A DNA stretch of 64,000 bases from Kribbella rubisoli (GTDB lineage: Bacteria > Actinomycetota > Actinomycetes > Propionibacteriales > Kribbellaceae): positions 682,001-746,000 of the forward strand of contig NZ_SHKR01000012.1 in NCBI RefSeq assembly GCF_004217145.1, given 5' to 3'. Of the stretch, positions 52,719 to 61,058 are shown piece by piece (position 1 is the stretch's first letter; the number at the start of each line of letters is the position of its first letter). The position numbers were made by a program, and so were the translations under genes. The notes under the pieces are model-generated. The model had not been told where the DNA came from and did not search any database. It saw only the letters and a program-made list of their open reading frames with translations.

Positions 52719-53762
52719 ATGCGGGCCATGACAGTGACGCCGGGCAAGTCCGACTCGGCGACAGTAGGCGAGGTCTCGGAGCCTCCCGTTGCCGACGGTT
52801 CGATCCTCGTGGAGGGCCTGCTGACAGGCATCTGCGGGACCGACCTCGAGTTGGTCTCCGGGGCGTTCGGCAGCGGACGTCCGGGATCGGACCACCTCGT
52901 CATCGGACACGAGTCGCTCGGGCGCGTGCTGGAAGCACCTATTGGCTCGGGCTTCGCTCCCGGCGACCTGGTGGCCGGAGTGGTCCGCCGACCGGACCCC
53001 GTGCCCTGTCCGGCGTGTGCGCGCGGCGAGTGGGACTTCTGCCGCAACGGGCTGTACACCGAGCGCGGCATCAAGGAGATGGACGGGTACGGCGCTGAGC
53101 GCTGGCGGGTCGACCCGTACTTCGCCGTACTCGTGCCTGCTGAGCTGCGAGAGCTCGGCGTACTCGTGGAGCCGGCCAGCATCCTGACCAAGGCCTGGGA
53201 GCAGGTGGACCAGGTCGGCGCGCGGTCGTGGTTCGGTCCGCAGCACGTGCTTGTCACAGGTGCTGGTCCGATCGGGCTGCTCGCGGCGCTCATCGCCCGG
53301 CAGCGCGGGTACGACGTACATGTGCTGGACAGGGTCACGGACGGGCCGAAGCCGGAGCTGGTACGGGCGCTGGGCGGGACGTACCTGACAGACCTGAGCC
53401 AGCTCGGTGTTGTGCCGGATGTAGTGATCGAGGCGACCGGAGCCGGGCAGCTGGTGTTCGACTGCGCGTCGCTGCTCCCACCGGCCGGTGTGATGTGCCT
53501 GGCCGGGATCCACCCCGGGCCGGCGACTGTCGACGTACAGCTGGACGCGCTGGTCCGGCAGTTAGTGGTGCGTAACGCCGCGTTGGTAGGGACGGTGAAT
53601 GCGGGCAAACGGCACTACGCGGACGCTGTCGACGTGCTGCTCGCGGCTGACCGGGCCTGGCTGCAGCGGTTGATCACCCGGACCGTGCCGCTGTCGCAGT
53701 GGCCGGATGCATTGGTGCGGGAACCGGACGACATCAAGGTGGTCGTGGACTTGCAGGGATGA
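52719..53762 (+). CDS. Zinc-dependent glucose-1-dehydrogenase-like medium-chain dehydrogenase
   Basis: 347 residues. MDR superfamily: GICGTDLELVSGAFG with the catalytic zinc Cys, GHESLGRVLE, and a second Cys-rich zinc loop PVPCPACARGEWDFC. NAD(P) motif VLVTGAGPIGLLAALIA. The pattern EPASILTKAWEQVD is typical for archaeal-type glucose dehydrogenase. It follows the transglutaminase stop by 4 bases and may be co-transcribed, though the activity has no obvious link to that cluster. Confidence 0.88.
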   Translation: MRAMTVTPGKSDSATVGEVSEPPVADGSILVEGLLTGICGTDLELVSGAFGSGRPGSDHLVIGHESLGRVLEAPIGSGFAPGDLVAGVVRRPDPVPCPACARGEWDFCRNGLYTERGIKEMDGYGAERWRVDPYFAVLVPAELRELGVLVEPASILTKAWEQVDQVGARSWFGPQHVLVTGAGPIGLLAALIARQRGYDVHVLDRVTDGPKPELVRALGGTYLTDLSQLGVVPDVVIEATGAGQLVFDCASLLPPAGVMCLAGIHPGPATVDVQLDALVRQLVVRNAALVGTVNAGKRHYADAVDVLLAADRAWLQRLITRTVPLSQWPDALVREPDDIKVVVDLQG

Positions 53763-53830
53763 CCTGCGAGGATGGTGGGTGACGAGGGGCAGATCGGGGC
53801 ATGCCCCGCGGATGGAAGGAGTGTCGACAG

Positions 53831-54094
53831 GTGTCGGACACGAAGGCTCGGACCGCCGAGCAGATCGAGGCGGATATCGCCGCCACCCGGTTGCGCCTGG
53901 CTTCGACCGTCGACGAGCTGGTCGACCGCGCGAACCCGAAGAACGTGGCCCTGCGGCAGGTCGAGCAGGCCAAGGCCCAGGTCTTCGACGAGCAGGGCCA
54001 GCTGCGGACCCAGAAGATCGTCGCGGTCGCCGGTGCGGTGGTCGGCGTCGTCGGCGTACTGCTGGTGATCCGCCGGCTGGTGGGTCGCCGGTGA
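53831..54094 (+). CDS. DUF3618 membrane-anchored protein
   Basis: 87 residues. N-terminal EQIEADIAATRLRLASTVDELVDRANPKN is the DUF3618 motif; a charged helix follows and then one transmembrane segment (IVAVAGAVVGVVGVLLVI) with an RRLVGRR tail. AAGGAG 9 bases before GTG 53831 makes this start better than the ATG ten codons upstream. Its stop overlaps the GroES-like start by 4 bases. DUF3618 proteins are common small envelope proteins of actinobacteria without known role. Confidence 0.88.
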   Translation: MSDTKARTAEQIEADIAATRLRLASTVDELVDRANPKNVALRQVEQAKAQVFDEQGQLRTQKIVAVAGAVVGVVGVLLVIRRLVGRR

Positions 54095-54429
54095 CTCCAC
54101 GCAAACGGCTGTCCGACGACAAACTCCCGATCCGGATGCTGCACGACCGCGTCCTGGTCTCCCTCGAGCAGGAGGGCGAGCGCAAGTCGTCGGCCGGCAT
54201 CTTGATCCCTGCCACCGCGCAGATGGGCCGCAGGCTCGCCTGGGCCAAGGTGGTGGCGGTCGGCGCGAACGTGCGGACGGTGGAGGTCGACGACCGCGTT
54301 CTCTTCGACCCGGAGGACCGGGCCGAGGTGGAGGTGCGCGGCGACGACTACATCCTGCTGCGCGAGCGCGACCTGCACGCGGTCGCGGCCGGCCGCCTCG
54401 AAGACGGTCAGACCGGCCTCTATCTCTGA
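54091..54429 (+). CDS. GroES-like (Cpn10) co-chaperonin homologue
   Basis: 112 residues. Cpn10 features: IRMLHDRVLVSLEQEGERKSSAGILIPATAQ (mobile loop region), AKVVAVGANVRTVEVDDRVLFDPEDRAEVEVRGDDYILLRERDLHAV. GTG start overlapping DUF3618. No groEL gene is near. The mobile-loop hydrophobic tripeptide (ILI) needed to bind GroEL is present. A lone GroES paralogue coupled to a membrane protein is unusual and might serve a membrane-related client or a separate chaperonin. It overlaps the convergent oxidase gene by 10 bases. Confidence 0.85.
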   Translation: MTPRKRLSDDKLPIRMLHDRVLVSLEQEGERKSSAGILIPATAQMGRRLAWAKVVAVGANVRTVEVDDRVLFDPEDRAEVEVRGDDYILLRERDLHAVAAGRLEDGQTGLYL

Positions 54430-55484
54430 AAACGGAAGTGGGTCGGCGTCGCCGGCCCACCGGTGACCAGGTCACGGACGAACGCGCCCACCAGTGGCAC
54501 GAACTTGAAGCCCTGCCCGGAGAACCCAGCTGCCACGGTGATCGGTCCGGCCCGGTCGATCACGAAGGTGGCTGACGGCGCGTTGTCGTAGAGGCAACTG
54601 ATCGCAGTGGACCGGGCTGGATCCAGCCCGGGGTACCACTGCTCGACGTACCGCAGCAGGGCCGCGTCCCGCTCCGGCTCCGGCCGGAAGTCCCTGGTGT
54701 CGGGGTCAACCTCCGGCCCGCTCGCGTGCAGTCCGACCTTCACCCCAGACCCTGGTTCGTAGAGGCCATAGCTGTCAGGGCCCCAGTGCACGAAGCTCGG
54801 CCACTCCAGGTCCTCGGACAGCGGAGTGAAGAAGCGAGGCTGCTCCTGCGTCACCCTGAACGGCGGCAACGGCGTCAGACCGCGCACCAGCTTCGGAGTC
54901 CAGGGTCCAGCAGTCACAACGACCTGTTGCGCCCGCACAGCCCCACCAGGTACGTCGAGCTCCACCAGCTCGTCGTGCATCCGCAGCGCCCGCACTGGCG
55001 ACTGCACGCGAAACTCCGCACCCAGCCGAGCAGCCACGGTCTGCAGCGCGTGCACGGCGCGATCGGCGTACAGCCGGCCTGAACCCGGCTGGTAGAGCAC
55101 CGGACTCTCGAACCGGAACCCGGGCCACCGCTCGGCAGCCTCCTCCGGGGCGAGCACCGACCCGGTTGCCGCATGCAACAACCGGAACGTCTCGACCGAC
55201 TCGTCACCGAGCCCGTGGTCGATCCCACCGGTCTCCTCGAGCAGCGTCTCGCCGCAGTCCGCCTCCAGCTCACGCCACAACGGCCGGGCCCGCTCGGTCA
55301 GCTCGGCCACCTCGGCGTCATCGGCCGCCGGACGGAACAACCGCGTCCCGCCGTGCGACCCACCCCGCTCGTGCCCGAGTGTGAACTGCTCCAGTACGAC
55401 GACCTCCCGCCCGGCCGCCGCCAGCGCACGAGCCGCCGCCGAGCCCATCGCACCGGCCCCCACCACCGCCACGTCGTACGTCAT
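54420..55484 (-). CDS. Monomeric sarcosine oxidase-like FAD oxidase
   Basis: 354 residues. DAO family: VAVVGAGAMGSAAARALAAAGREVVVLEQ dinucleotide motif (first 31 residues), GSHGGTRLFRPA, and the late segment ISCLYDNAPSATFVIDRAGPITVAAGFSGQGFKFVP. The Cys in SCLYDN corresponds to the covalent-flavin Cys of monomeric sarcosine oxidase/N-methyltryptophan oxidase. ATG chosen at the Rossmann start; the frame is open further. Substrate is a secondary amine such as sarcosine by family inference. Confidence 0.9.
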   Translation of the reverse strand: MTYDVAVVGAGAMGSAAARALAAAGREVVVLEQFTLGHERGGSHGGTRLFRPAADDAEVAELTERARPLWRELEADCGETLLEETGGIDHGLGDESVETFRLLHAATGSVLAPEEAAERWPGFRFESPVLYQPGSGRLYADRAVHALQTVAARLGAEFRVQSPVRALRMHDELVELDVPGGAVRAQQVVVTAGPWTPKLVRGLTPLPPFRVTQEQPRFFTPLSEDLEWPSFVHWGPDSYGLYEPGSGVKVGLHASGPEVDPDTRDFRPEPERDAALLRYVEQWYPGLDPARSTAISCLYDNAPSATFVIDRAGPITVAAGFSGQGFKFVPLVGAFVRDLVTGGPATPTHFRFQR

Positions 55485-55513
55485 TGCAGCAGCGTACGGA
55501 GACCGGGGCAGCC

Positions 55514-55891
55514 TCAGAAGCTGTTGGGGCCGAACCGGAAGATCGCCACCAGGACGGCCAGGACCAGGACGACCGTGTTGATGGCGATCGGCGGCAGCTC
55601 CTTGCGGCGGCCGTGGGTGATGATCGCGCCGGCCATGATGACGGCGAGGCCAGTCGCGGCGAGCGGGACGAGCACCGGCGCGATGTCCAGCGCGCCCGGC
55701 AGGATCAGGCCGATCGCGCCGAGCACCTCGGCCGTTGCGATCAGCTTGATCGCGCCGGCCGAGAAGTCCTCGACCCACTTCATGTTGCCGTTGGCCAGCA
55801 GCTTGCGGCGGCTCTGGCTCAGCTTCGTCACGCCCGCGGCGAGGAAGAAGGCGGCCAGCAGTCCGGCGACGATCCACAGAAAGACGTTCAT
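55514..55891 (-). CDS. DoxX-family membrane protein
   Basis: 125 residues, four transmembrane helices. N-terminal LWIVAGLLAAFFLAAGVTKLSQSRRKL and IKLIATAEVLGAIGLILPGAL are DoxX-like. Divergent from the MarR gene, with two copies of a palindromic site between, so it is probably the regulated target. DoxX relatives influence membrane redox and thiol-stress tolerance; the exact role is unknown here. Confidence 0.88.
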   Translation of the reverse strand: MNVFLWIVAGLLAAFFLAAGVTKLSQSRRKLLANGNMKWVEDFSAGAIKLIATAEVLGAIGLILPGALDIAPVLVPLAATGLAVIMAGAIITHGRRKELPPIAINTVVLVLAVLVAIFRFGPNSF

Positions 55892-55911
55892 GTCCCACTC
55901 TCGGTTATTGG

Positions 55912-55957
55912 TTGATGCGTCAACTCAAAGCTAGAGGCAACTGACTTGAAGCGTCAA
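55912..55957. promoter_or_regulatory. MarR operator pair between DoxX and MarR genes
   Basis: TTGATGCGTCAA (55912-55923) and TTGAAGCGTCAA (55946-55957) are two 12-bp sites of the form TTGA-N4-TCAA, 34 bp apart, in the 86-base divergent region. The second ends 20 bases before the MarR ATG. Typical of MarR autoregulation with control of the neighbour. Confidence 0.75.
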
Positions 55958-55977
55958 GTATTCGGTAGAATGGCGTC

Positions 55978-56448
55978 ATGCCGGGGGATGCGCAGTGGCT
56001 CGAGCGGGAGGAGCTGGCGACCTGGATGTCGCTGGCCGCGTTGCTCTTCAAGCTGCCCGGAGTGCTGGACTACCAGCTGCAGCGAGACTCCGGGCTGACC
56101 CATTTCGAGTACCTCGTGCTCGCCGGGCTGTCGGAGTCGCCGGGGCGGTCGCGGCGGATGAGCGACCTGGCCGGCTTCGCGAACGGCTCGTTGTCGCGGC
56201 TCTCCCACGTGGTCAAGCGCCTCGAGCAGCGCGGGTTCGTCGAGCGCCGCCCGGCAGAGGACGACGGGCGGATCACCGTCGCAACCATCACCGACAGCGG
56301 CTACGAGTTCCTCGTCGCCGCCGCGCCAGGGCATGTCGCGACCGTTCGTGAGTACGTCGTCGACGTGCTCAGCCCGGAGCAACTGGCGCAGCTGAAGGAC
56401 ATTGCCGACACGATTCTCGCCAAGGTCGACCCGGGCAAGGACTGCTGA
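55978..56448 (+). CDS. MarR-family transcriptional regulator
   Basis: 156 residues. Winged helix: LTHFEYLVLAGLSESPGRSRRMSDLAGFANGSLSRLSHVVKRLEQRGFVERRPAEDDGRITVATITDSG. No conserved cysteine in the sensing position is evident apart from the last residue (Cys156), so redox control is uncertain. Divergent from DoxX with the operator pair between. Confidence 0.93.
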   Translation: MPGDAQWLEREELATWMSLAALLFKLPGVLDYQLQRDSGLTHFEYLVLAGLSESPGRSRRMSDLAGFANGSLSRLSHVVKRLEQRGFVERRPAEDDGRITVATITDSGYEFLVAAAPGHVATVREYVVDVLSPEQLAQLKDIADTILAKVDPGKDC

Positions 56449-56508
56449 GTTTCTCGCGGAGCGGGCAGGCGGAGGCGGCGCGATCGGCGGGCGGGGGAGA
56501 ATAGGCCC

Positions 56509-57612
56509 GTGATCTTCGAGACCTCCAGCCGGTTGCCAGACTTCCCGTGGGACAAGCTCGCCCCGTACAAGCAGAAGGCGGCCGAGCATCCCGACGGCAT
56601 CGTCGACCTGTCCGTCGGCAGTCCGGTGGACCCGGTGCCCGAGCTGGTGAAGAAGGCGCTGGCCGACGCCGCCGACGCCCCGTCGTACCCGACGACTCTT
56701 GGTACGTCGGCTGCGCGGCAGGCGGCTGTGGACTGGATGGCTCGGCGTCTCGACGTGACCGGCGTGGACGCGCAGAGCGGCGTACTGCCCGTGATCGGCA
56801 CGAAAGAGCTGATCATGATGCTGCCGACGCTGCTGGGCATCGGCGCAGGTGACACCGTCCTCATCCCGGACCTGGCGTACCCGACGTACGAGGCGGGCGC
56901 TGCGCTCGCCCGCGCGACCAGCGTGCCGGTTGCGGACCCCACGACGTACGACGGGCCGGTGCGGGTCGCATACCTGAACTCTCCGCGTAATCCGTCCGGT
57001 GAGATTACCCCTGCGGACGATCTGCGCCGTGCGGTCGAGTGGGCGCGGGCGAACGACGTACTGCTGGTCAGCGACGAGTGCTACACCGAGTTCGGCTGGG
57101 ACGAGAAGCCGGTGTCCGTGCTGCATCCGGATGTGTCCGGTGGCAGCTTCGACAACCTGCTCGCAGTGCACTCGCTGTCGAAGCGGTCCAACCTGGCCGG
57201 ATACCGCGGTGGCTTCGTGGCCGGTGACCCGACCGTGGTGACCGAGCTGCTTGCCGTACGCAAGCATGCCGGGCTGATGGTGCCGTCGCCGATCCAGGCT
57301 GCGATGGCTGCCGCGTTCGCGGACGACGTGCACGTGGAGGAGCAGCGTGCCCGCTACCTCCGTCGGCGTGCGGTGCTGCGGGACGCGCTGACTGATGCGG
57401 GCTGGGAGATCACGCTGTCCAACGGCGGGCTCTACCTGTGGGCGTCGCACCCGTCGTACGACGCTTACGGTTCCGTCGGGGCTCTGGCGGACCGGGGCAT
57501 CCTGGTCGCTCCCGGTGCGTTCTACGGCACTGCTGGTGAGCGGCACGTCCGTGTCGCGCTCACTGGGACCGACGAACGCATCGATTCCGCGGTCAAGCGG
57601 CTGCAGGACTAA
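56509..57612 (+). CDS. dapC: Succinyldiaminopimelate aminotransferase (DapC type)
   Basis: 367 residues, class I/II PLP aminotransferase. N-terminal RLPDFPWDKLAPYKQKAAEHPDGIVDLSVGSPVD is the actinobacterial DapC signature. PLP Lys is in SLSKRSNLAGYRGGF, cofactor Asp/Tyr in LVSDECYTEFGW, substrate Arg in HVRVALTG. Step in lysine/diaminopimelate synthesis through succinylated intermediates. GTG start behind GGGGGAG. It sits alone, without the usual ferredoxin gene. Confidence 0.9.
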   Translation: MIFETSSRLPDFPWDKLAPYKQKAAEHPDGIVDLSVGSPVDPVPELVKKALADAADAPSYPTTLGTSAARQAAVDWMARRLDVTGVDAQSGVLPVIGTKELIMMLPTLLGIGAGDTVLIPDLAYPTYEAGAALARATSVPVADPTTYDGPVRVAYLNSPRNPSGEITPADDLRRAVEWARANDVLLVSDECYTEFGWDEKPVSVLHPDVSGGSFDNLLAVHSLSKRSNLAGYRGGFVAGDPTVVTELLAVRKHAGLMVPSPIQAAMAAAFADDVHVEEQRARYLRRRAVLRDALTDAGWEITLSNGGLYLWASHPSYDAYGSVGALADRGILVAPGAFYGTAGERHVRVALTGTDERIDSAVKRLQD

Positions 57613-57696
57613 ACAAAGTCTCCGCTCCCCTGTGACGTCTCCCGGTGTGGCCGCCTCTTATAGGGGGTAGGAGTCGTCAAGGGGAGGGTGAGGCGG

Positions 57697-59052
57697 ATGA
57701 GACGCTTCGTTGGGGTCGCTGTTGCGGTGCTGCTGGGTCTGGGGCCGGTGAGTGTCGCGCACGCGGACGACTCCCCATCGCCGAGCGTCACACCGACCGA
57801 GACGCCGGCGTCTACTGCTGTGTCGACTCCAGCGTCGACTCCAGCGTCGACGCCGACGCCCAAGCCGGTGGTGACTCCCACACCCGCGGCCATTCCCACA
57901 CCGGCTGCGACTCCCACGCCGGCCTGGTCGATCACTCTGGATCAGCCGGCCGCGTCCTGGGAGGACAAGCCGACGATCTTCACCGGCAAGATCAGCCAGC
58001 CGATCACCGGGTCGTACATCACCTTGTGGCAGCGCGTCCCCGGCGCCTGGGTACTGCGTGCGTCGACGCGCACCACTGTCGGCGGCGTGTACCGCTTCAG
58101 CTACATCTCGGCGTACACCGGGACCTGGGCGTTCCGCACGATGATCGGTGTGAAGGCGGAGACCGCGCTCGCGATCTCGGCGTACCGGACCGTGCCGATC
58201 CAGGACCGGAAGATCCTGATCAACACCCCGGCGGCCTGGTATGCCACGCTGACCGGCGTCTCGGTCACCGGCCGGATGGTGCCGGCCGAGCCGGGCAAGG
58301 AGCTCGCGCTGCAGAGCTATCTCGGCAGCGGCAAGTGGCAGCTGCTCAACATCGGGGTCATGGATGCCAAGGGCAACTTCCGGCTCCGGATCCCCGACGA
58401 CCTGCCGGCCACCCGGACGGTGCGCGTCGTCACCAGGTATGTCAGTCAGGCCGCGATGGAGTACTCCGGCCTGGCCACGATCGTCGTCAAAGCCGCCCTC
58501 AACCCCAAGGTGTACGCCGTGTCCGCCGCGATGGTGCCGAACACGTACCGCGCCGGGTGCCCGGTCGCACCGGCGTCGCTGCGGCTGCTGCAGCTGAACT
58601 ACTGGGGTTTCGACGGCCACGTGCACCGCGGCGAGTTGATCCTGCGGGACGCCGCCGTGGCGAAGATGATCACGGTCTGGACCACGACGTTCGCGTCGAA
58701 GTTCCCGATCCGGCAGATGCGGCGGGTGGACGTGTTCGGCGGCAGTGACGTGAAGTCGATGGCAGCCGACAACACGTCGGCGTTCAACTGCCGGCGGGTG
58801 ACCGGTGATCCGTACTCGCTGTCGCCGCACTCGTACGGGTGGGCGATCGACATCAACACCGTCGAGAACCCGTACCTGGCCGCGAACGGCGTCTGGTACC
58901 CGTCGAACGGGCTGGCGTACCGCACGCGTACACCGGCGCGTCCCGGCATGCTGTTCGCGAGCAGCGTCGCCACGAAGGCGCTGGTTGCGCAGGGCTACTT
59001 CTGGGGCGCCGGCTGGGCCAAGCCCGACTACCAGCACTTCGAGCCGAAGTGA
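57697..59052 (+). CDS. Secreted M15-type peptidase (D-Ala-D-Ala carboxypeptidase/endopeptidase-like)
   Basis: 451 residues. Signal peptide (RRMRR, VGVAVAVLLGLGPVSV, cleavage near AHA-DD), then a Thr/Pro/Ser-rich linker (57780-57930, with GTCGACTCCAGC direct repeats), about 200 residues of beta-rich Ig-like domains, and a C-terminal M15C domain with zinc residues in SLSPHSYGWAIDIN (His and Asp) and YQHFEPK (His). Cleaves peptidoglycan stem or cross-bridge peptides. GGAGG 9 bases before ATG 57697 decides the start. Coupled to the next lipoprotein gene by a 4-base overlap. Confidence 0.88.
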   Translation: MRRFVGVAVAVLLGLGPVSVAHADDSPSPSVTPTETPASTAVSTPASTPASTPTPKPVVTPTPAAIPTPAATPTPAWSITLDQPAASWEDKPTIFTGKISQPITGSYITLWQRVPGAWVLRASTRTTVGGVYRFSYISAYTGTWAFRTMIGVKAETALAISAYRTVPIQDRKILINTPAAWYATLTGVSVTGRMVPAEPGKELALQSYLGSGKWQLLNIGVMDAKGNFRLRIPDDLPATRTVRVVTRYVSQAAMEYSGLATIVVKAALNPKVYAVSAAMVPNTYRAGCPVAPASLRLLQLNYWGFDGHVHRGELILRDAAVAKMITVWTTTFASKFPIRQMRRVDVFGGSDVKSMAADNTSAFNCRRVTGDPYSLSPHSYGWAIDINTVENPYLAANGVWYPSNGLAYRTRTPARPGMLFASSVATKALVAQGYFWGAGWAKPDYQHFEPK

Positions 59053-59849
59053 GCCGCGTCGGCCGGCGCCTGGGCGCCGGTGTGATGGTTGCTGGGATGC
59101 TGGTGCTCGCAGGCTGCAGTTCGAACTCGGCTGCCCAGCAGCCGGGTGTCGTCAAGCAGTCCGCAACGCCGGTCATCCCCAGCACAGTCGGTGGGACCGT
59201 GCCGGTGCCGCCCGCCACGATGAGCACCGCCAAGCCCACGGATGCGGCCGTCCCACCGGAGGTGCCGGAGCAGGCGACCGCACCGCCGCCTGCCAACGCC
59301 GGACCGCTCACCGCCCACAACCTGCCGACTCCCGACAAGCTCGGCTCGGGCTGGAAGACCTACACCGATCCGGGTGGCGCTGAGGCCGGTTTCATCGGCA
59401 ACAACACCTGGACCCGCCGTCGAGACCCCCACCAGGCCTCGTACGAGGCTCTGCCCTCCGGCTGCGCAGGTAAGCCCGTCACCGGCACGCTCCCCATCCC
59501 GGCGTACGCCCTGACCGGCAGCTACCGCACCGCCGACAACCAGCCCGCCACCGCCCTCCTCCTACGCTTCAAGGACTCTGGGCAGGCGACCAGCTACTAC
59601 GCCGGATACCAGGCCCGCATGAAGGCCTGCGGCTCGGGCGGTGACCTGTCCGTCAAACAGCTCTGGGCAACCACCACGGCAACTGCCGCAGTTCGTTCGT
59701 ACGCCGGAGCCGAGGCCTACGTCGACCTCTCAGTGGTCCACGGCTCCACAGTCGCCCTGCTCGCAACCACCTCCGCTCAACCGGACAAGCAGTCCGACTG
59801 GGCCCACACCGTCGTACCTGCCCTGGAACTGGTGATAGACGAATCCTAA
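59049..59849 (+). CDS. Putative secreted lipoprotein
   Basis: 266 residues. Signal peptide ending in the lipobox LVLAGCSS, then a Pro/Thr/Ala-rich linker of about 75 residues and a C-terminal domain of about 150 residues with two Cys (GCAGK, ACGSGG) and no family I recognise; layout resembles PknH-sensor/LppR-like domains of actinobacteria. GTG start overlaps the peptidase stop (GTGA), so it probably acts with that enzyme at the cell wall. Confidence 0.75.
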   Translation: MSRVGRRLGAGVMVAGMLVLAGCSSNSAAQQPGVVKQSATPVIPSTVGGTVPVPPATMSTAKPTDAAVPPEVPEQATAPPPANAGPLTAHNLPTPDKLGSGWKTYTDPGGAEAGFIGNNTWTRRRDPHQASYEALPSGCAGKPVTGTLPIPAYALTGSYRTADNQPATALLLRFKDSGQATSYYAGYQARMKACGSGGDLSVKQLWATTTATAAVRSYAGAEAYVDLSVVHGSTVALLATTSAQPDKQSDWAHTVVPALELVIDES

Positions 59850-59891
59850 AGTTGTATTACCTTTCAGTATTTCGTGACCTACACTCCGGTT

Positions 59892-61058
59892 ATGGGTGAC
59901 TTCGACCGGTATGCCCGTCTGACCGCGGGCCTGGACGCGCCGTACGCGGTGATCGATCTCGACGCCTTCCGCCGGAACGCGGACGACCTGGTCCGCCGTG
60001 CCGCGGGTACGCCGATCCGGATCGCCTCCAAGTCGGTCCGCTGTCGCGCGCTGATCGCCGCCGCGCTGGAGCGCCCCGGCTTCCACGGCGTGATGAGCTA
60101 CGCGCTCCCCGAGGCCCTCTGGCTCGCGCGGAACGGCGTCGACGACATCCTGCTCGGCTACCCGACCACCCACCGCACCGCTCTGCGCGAGCTCTCCGAG
60201 GACCCGGAAGCGGCGGCCCGGATCACGCTGATGATCGACTCGCCGGAGCACCTCGCGTACATCAAGGCGGCCGCGACCGGCACCGCCCGCATCCAGGTCT
60301 GCCTCGACGTCGACGCCTCGCTCCGCGTCTTCGGCCAGCACCTCGGCGTACGCCGTTCGCCGCTGCGCACCCCGGCCGACGTCGCGGCCCTCGCCCGCAC
60401 CGTCGCCGCCGACGACGCGTTCGAGCTGACCGGCGTGATGTTCTACGAGGCGCAGATCGCCGGCCTGCCCGATACCTCACCGGCCGTCCGCTGGGTCAAG
60501 CGTCGTTCGGCCGCCGAGCTCGCCGATCGCCGTGGTGCGGTCGTGGACGCGGTCAAGCAGATCGCCGCGCTGCGGATCGTCAACAGCGGCGGGACGGGCA
60601 GCCTGGAGATCAGCAGCGCCGACCCGTCCGTCACCGAGGTCACCGCCGGCTCCGGTCTCTACGGCCCGACCCTCTTCGACAAGTACGACGTCTTCCAGCC
60701 GGAGCACGCGATGGCCTATGCCCTCGACGTCGTACGCCGTCCCGCGCCCCGCATCGCCACGCTCTTCGGCGGCGGATACGTGGCCTCAGGGCCGGCGAAG
60801 AAGTCGCGGTTGCCCTTGCCTGCTTGGCCGTCCGGCCTGAAGCTGCTCGGGACCGAAGGCGCCGGCGAGGTGCAGACTCCGGTCCAGGGACATTCAGCCG
60901 ATCGGCTGAATCTCGGCGACAGAGTATGGATGCGCTACGCGAAGGCGGGCGAGATGCTGGAGCGGTTCGACGTCGTGCACGCGATCGGCTCAGGTGAGTC
61001 GAGGGATCAGGTGAGCGAGCTGGTCACCTACCGCGGCGAAGGGAAGAACTTCGGATGA
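59892..61058 (+). CDS. Alanine-racemase-fold PLP enzyme (D-threonine aldolase / amino acid deaminase-like)
   Basis: 388 residues. N-terminal ALR barrel: APYAVIDLDAFRRNADDLVRRAAGTPIRIASKSVRCRAL contains the PLP Lys (ASKS). MSYALPEALWLARNGVDDILLGYP and IVNSGGTGSLEI follow as in D-threonine aldolase/DSD1-like proteins; the C-terminal beta domain ends in the PVQGHSADRLNLGDRVWMRYAKAGE region. The last codons overlap the oxidase start (ATGA). A -10-like TACACT sits 12 bases before this ATG, and no ribosome site, so the mRNA may be leaderless. An in-frame GTG exists six codons upstream. Confidence 0.85.
   Translation: MGDFDRYARLTAGLDAPYAVIDLDAFRRNADDLVRRAAGTPIRIASKSVRCRALIAAALERPGFHGVMSYALPEALWLARNGVDDILLGYPTTHRTALRELSEDPEAAARITLMIDSPEHLAYIKAAATGTARIQVCLDVDASLRVFGQHLGVRRSPLRTPADVAALARTVAADDAFELTGVMFYEAQIAGLPDTSPAVRWVKRRSAAELADRRGAVVDAVKQIAALRIVNSGGTGSLEISSADPSVTEVTAGSGLYGPTLFDKYDVFQPEHAMAYALDVVRRPAPRIATLFGGGYVASGPAKKSRLPLPAWPSGLKLLGTEGAGEVQTPVQGHSADRLNLGDRVWMRYAKAGEMLERFDVVHAIGSGESRDQVSELVTYRGEGKNFG

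Noticed and set aside
57613..57696. Terminator after dapC
   Set aside because: No stem longer than a few base pairs could be found in this gap; it serves as the promoter and ribosome-site region of the peptidase gene.
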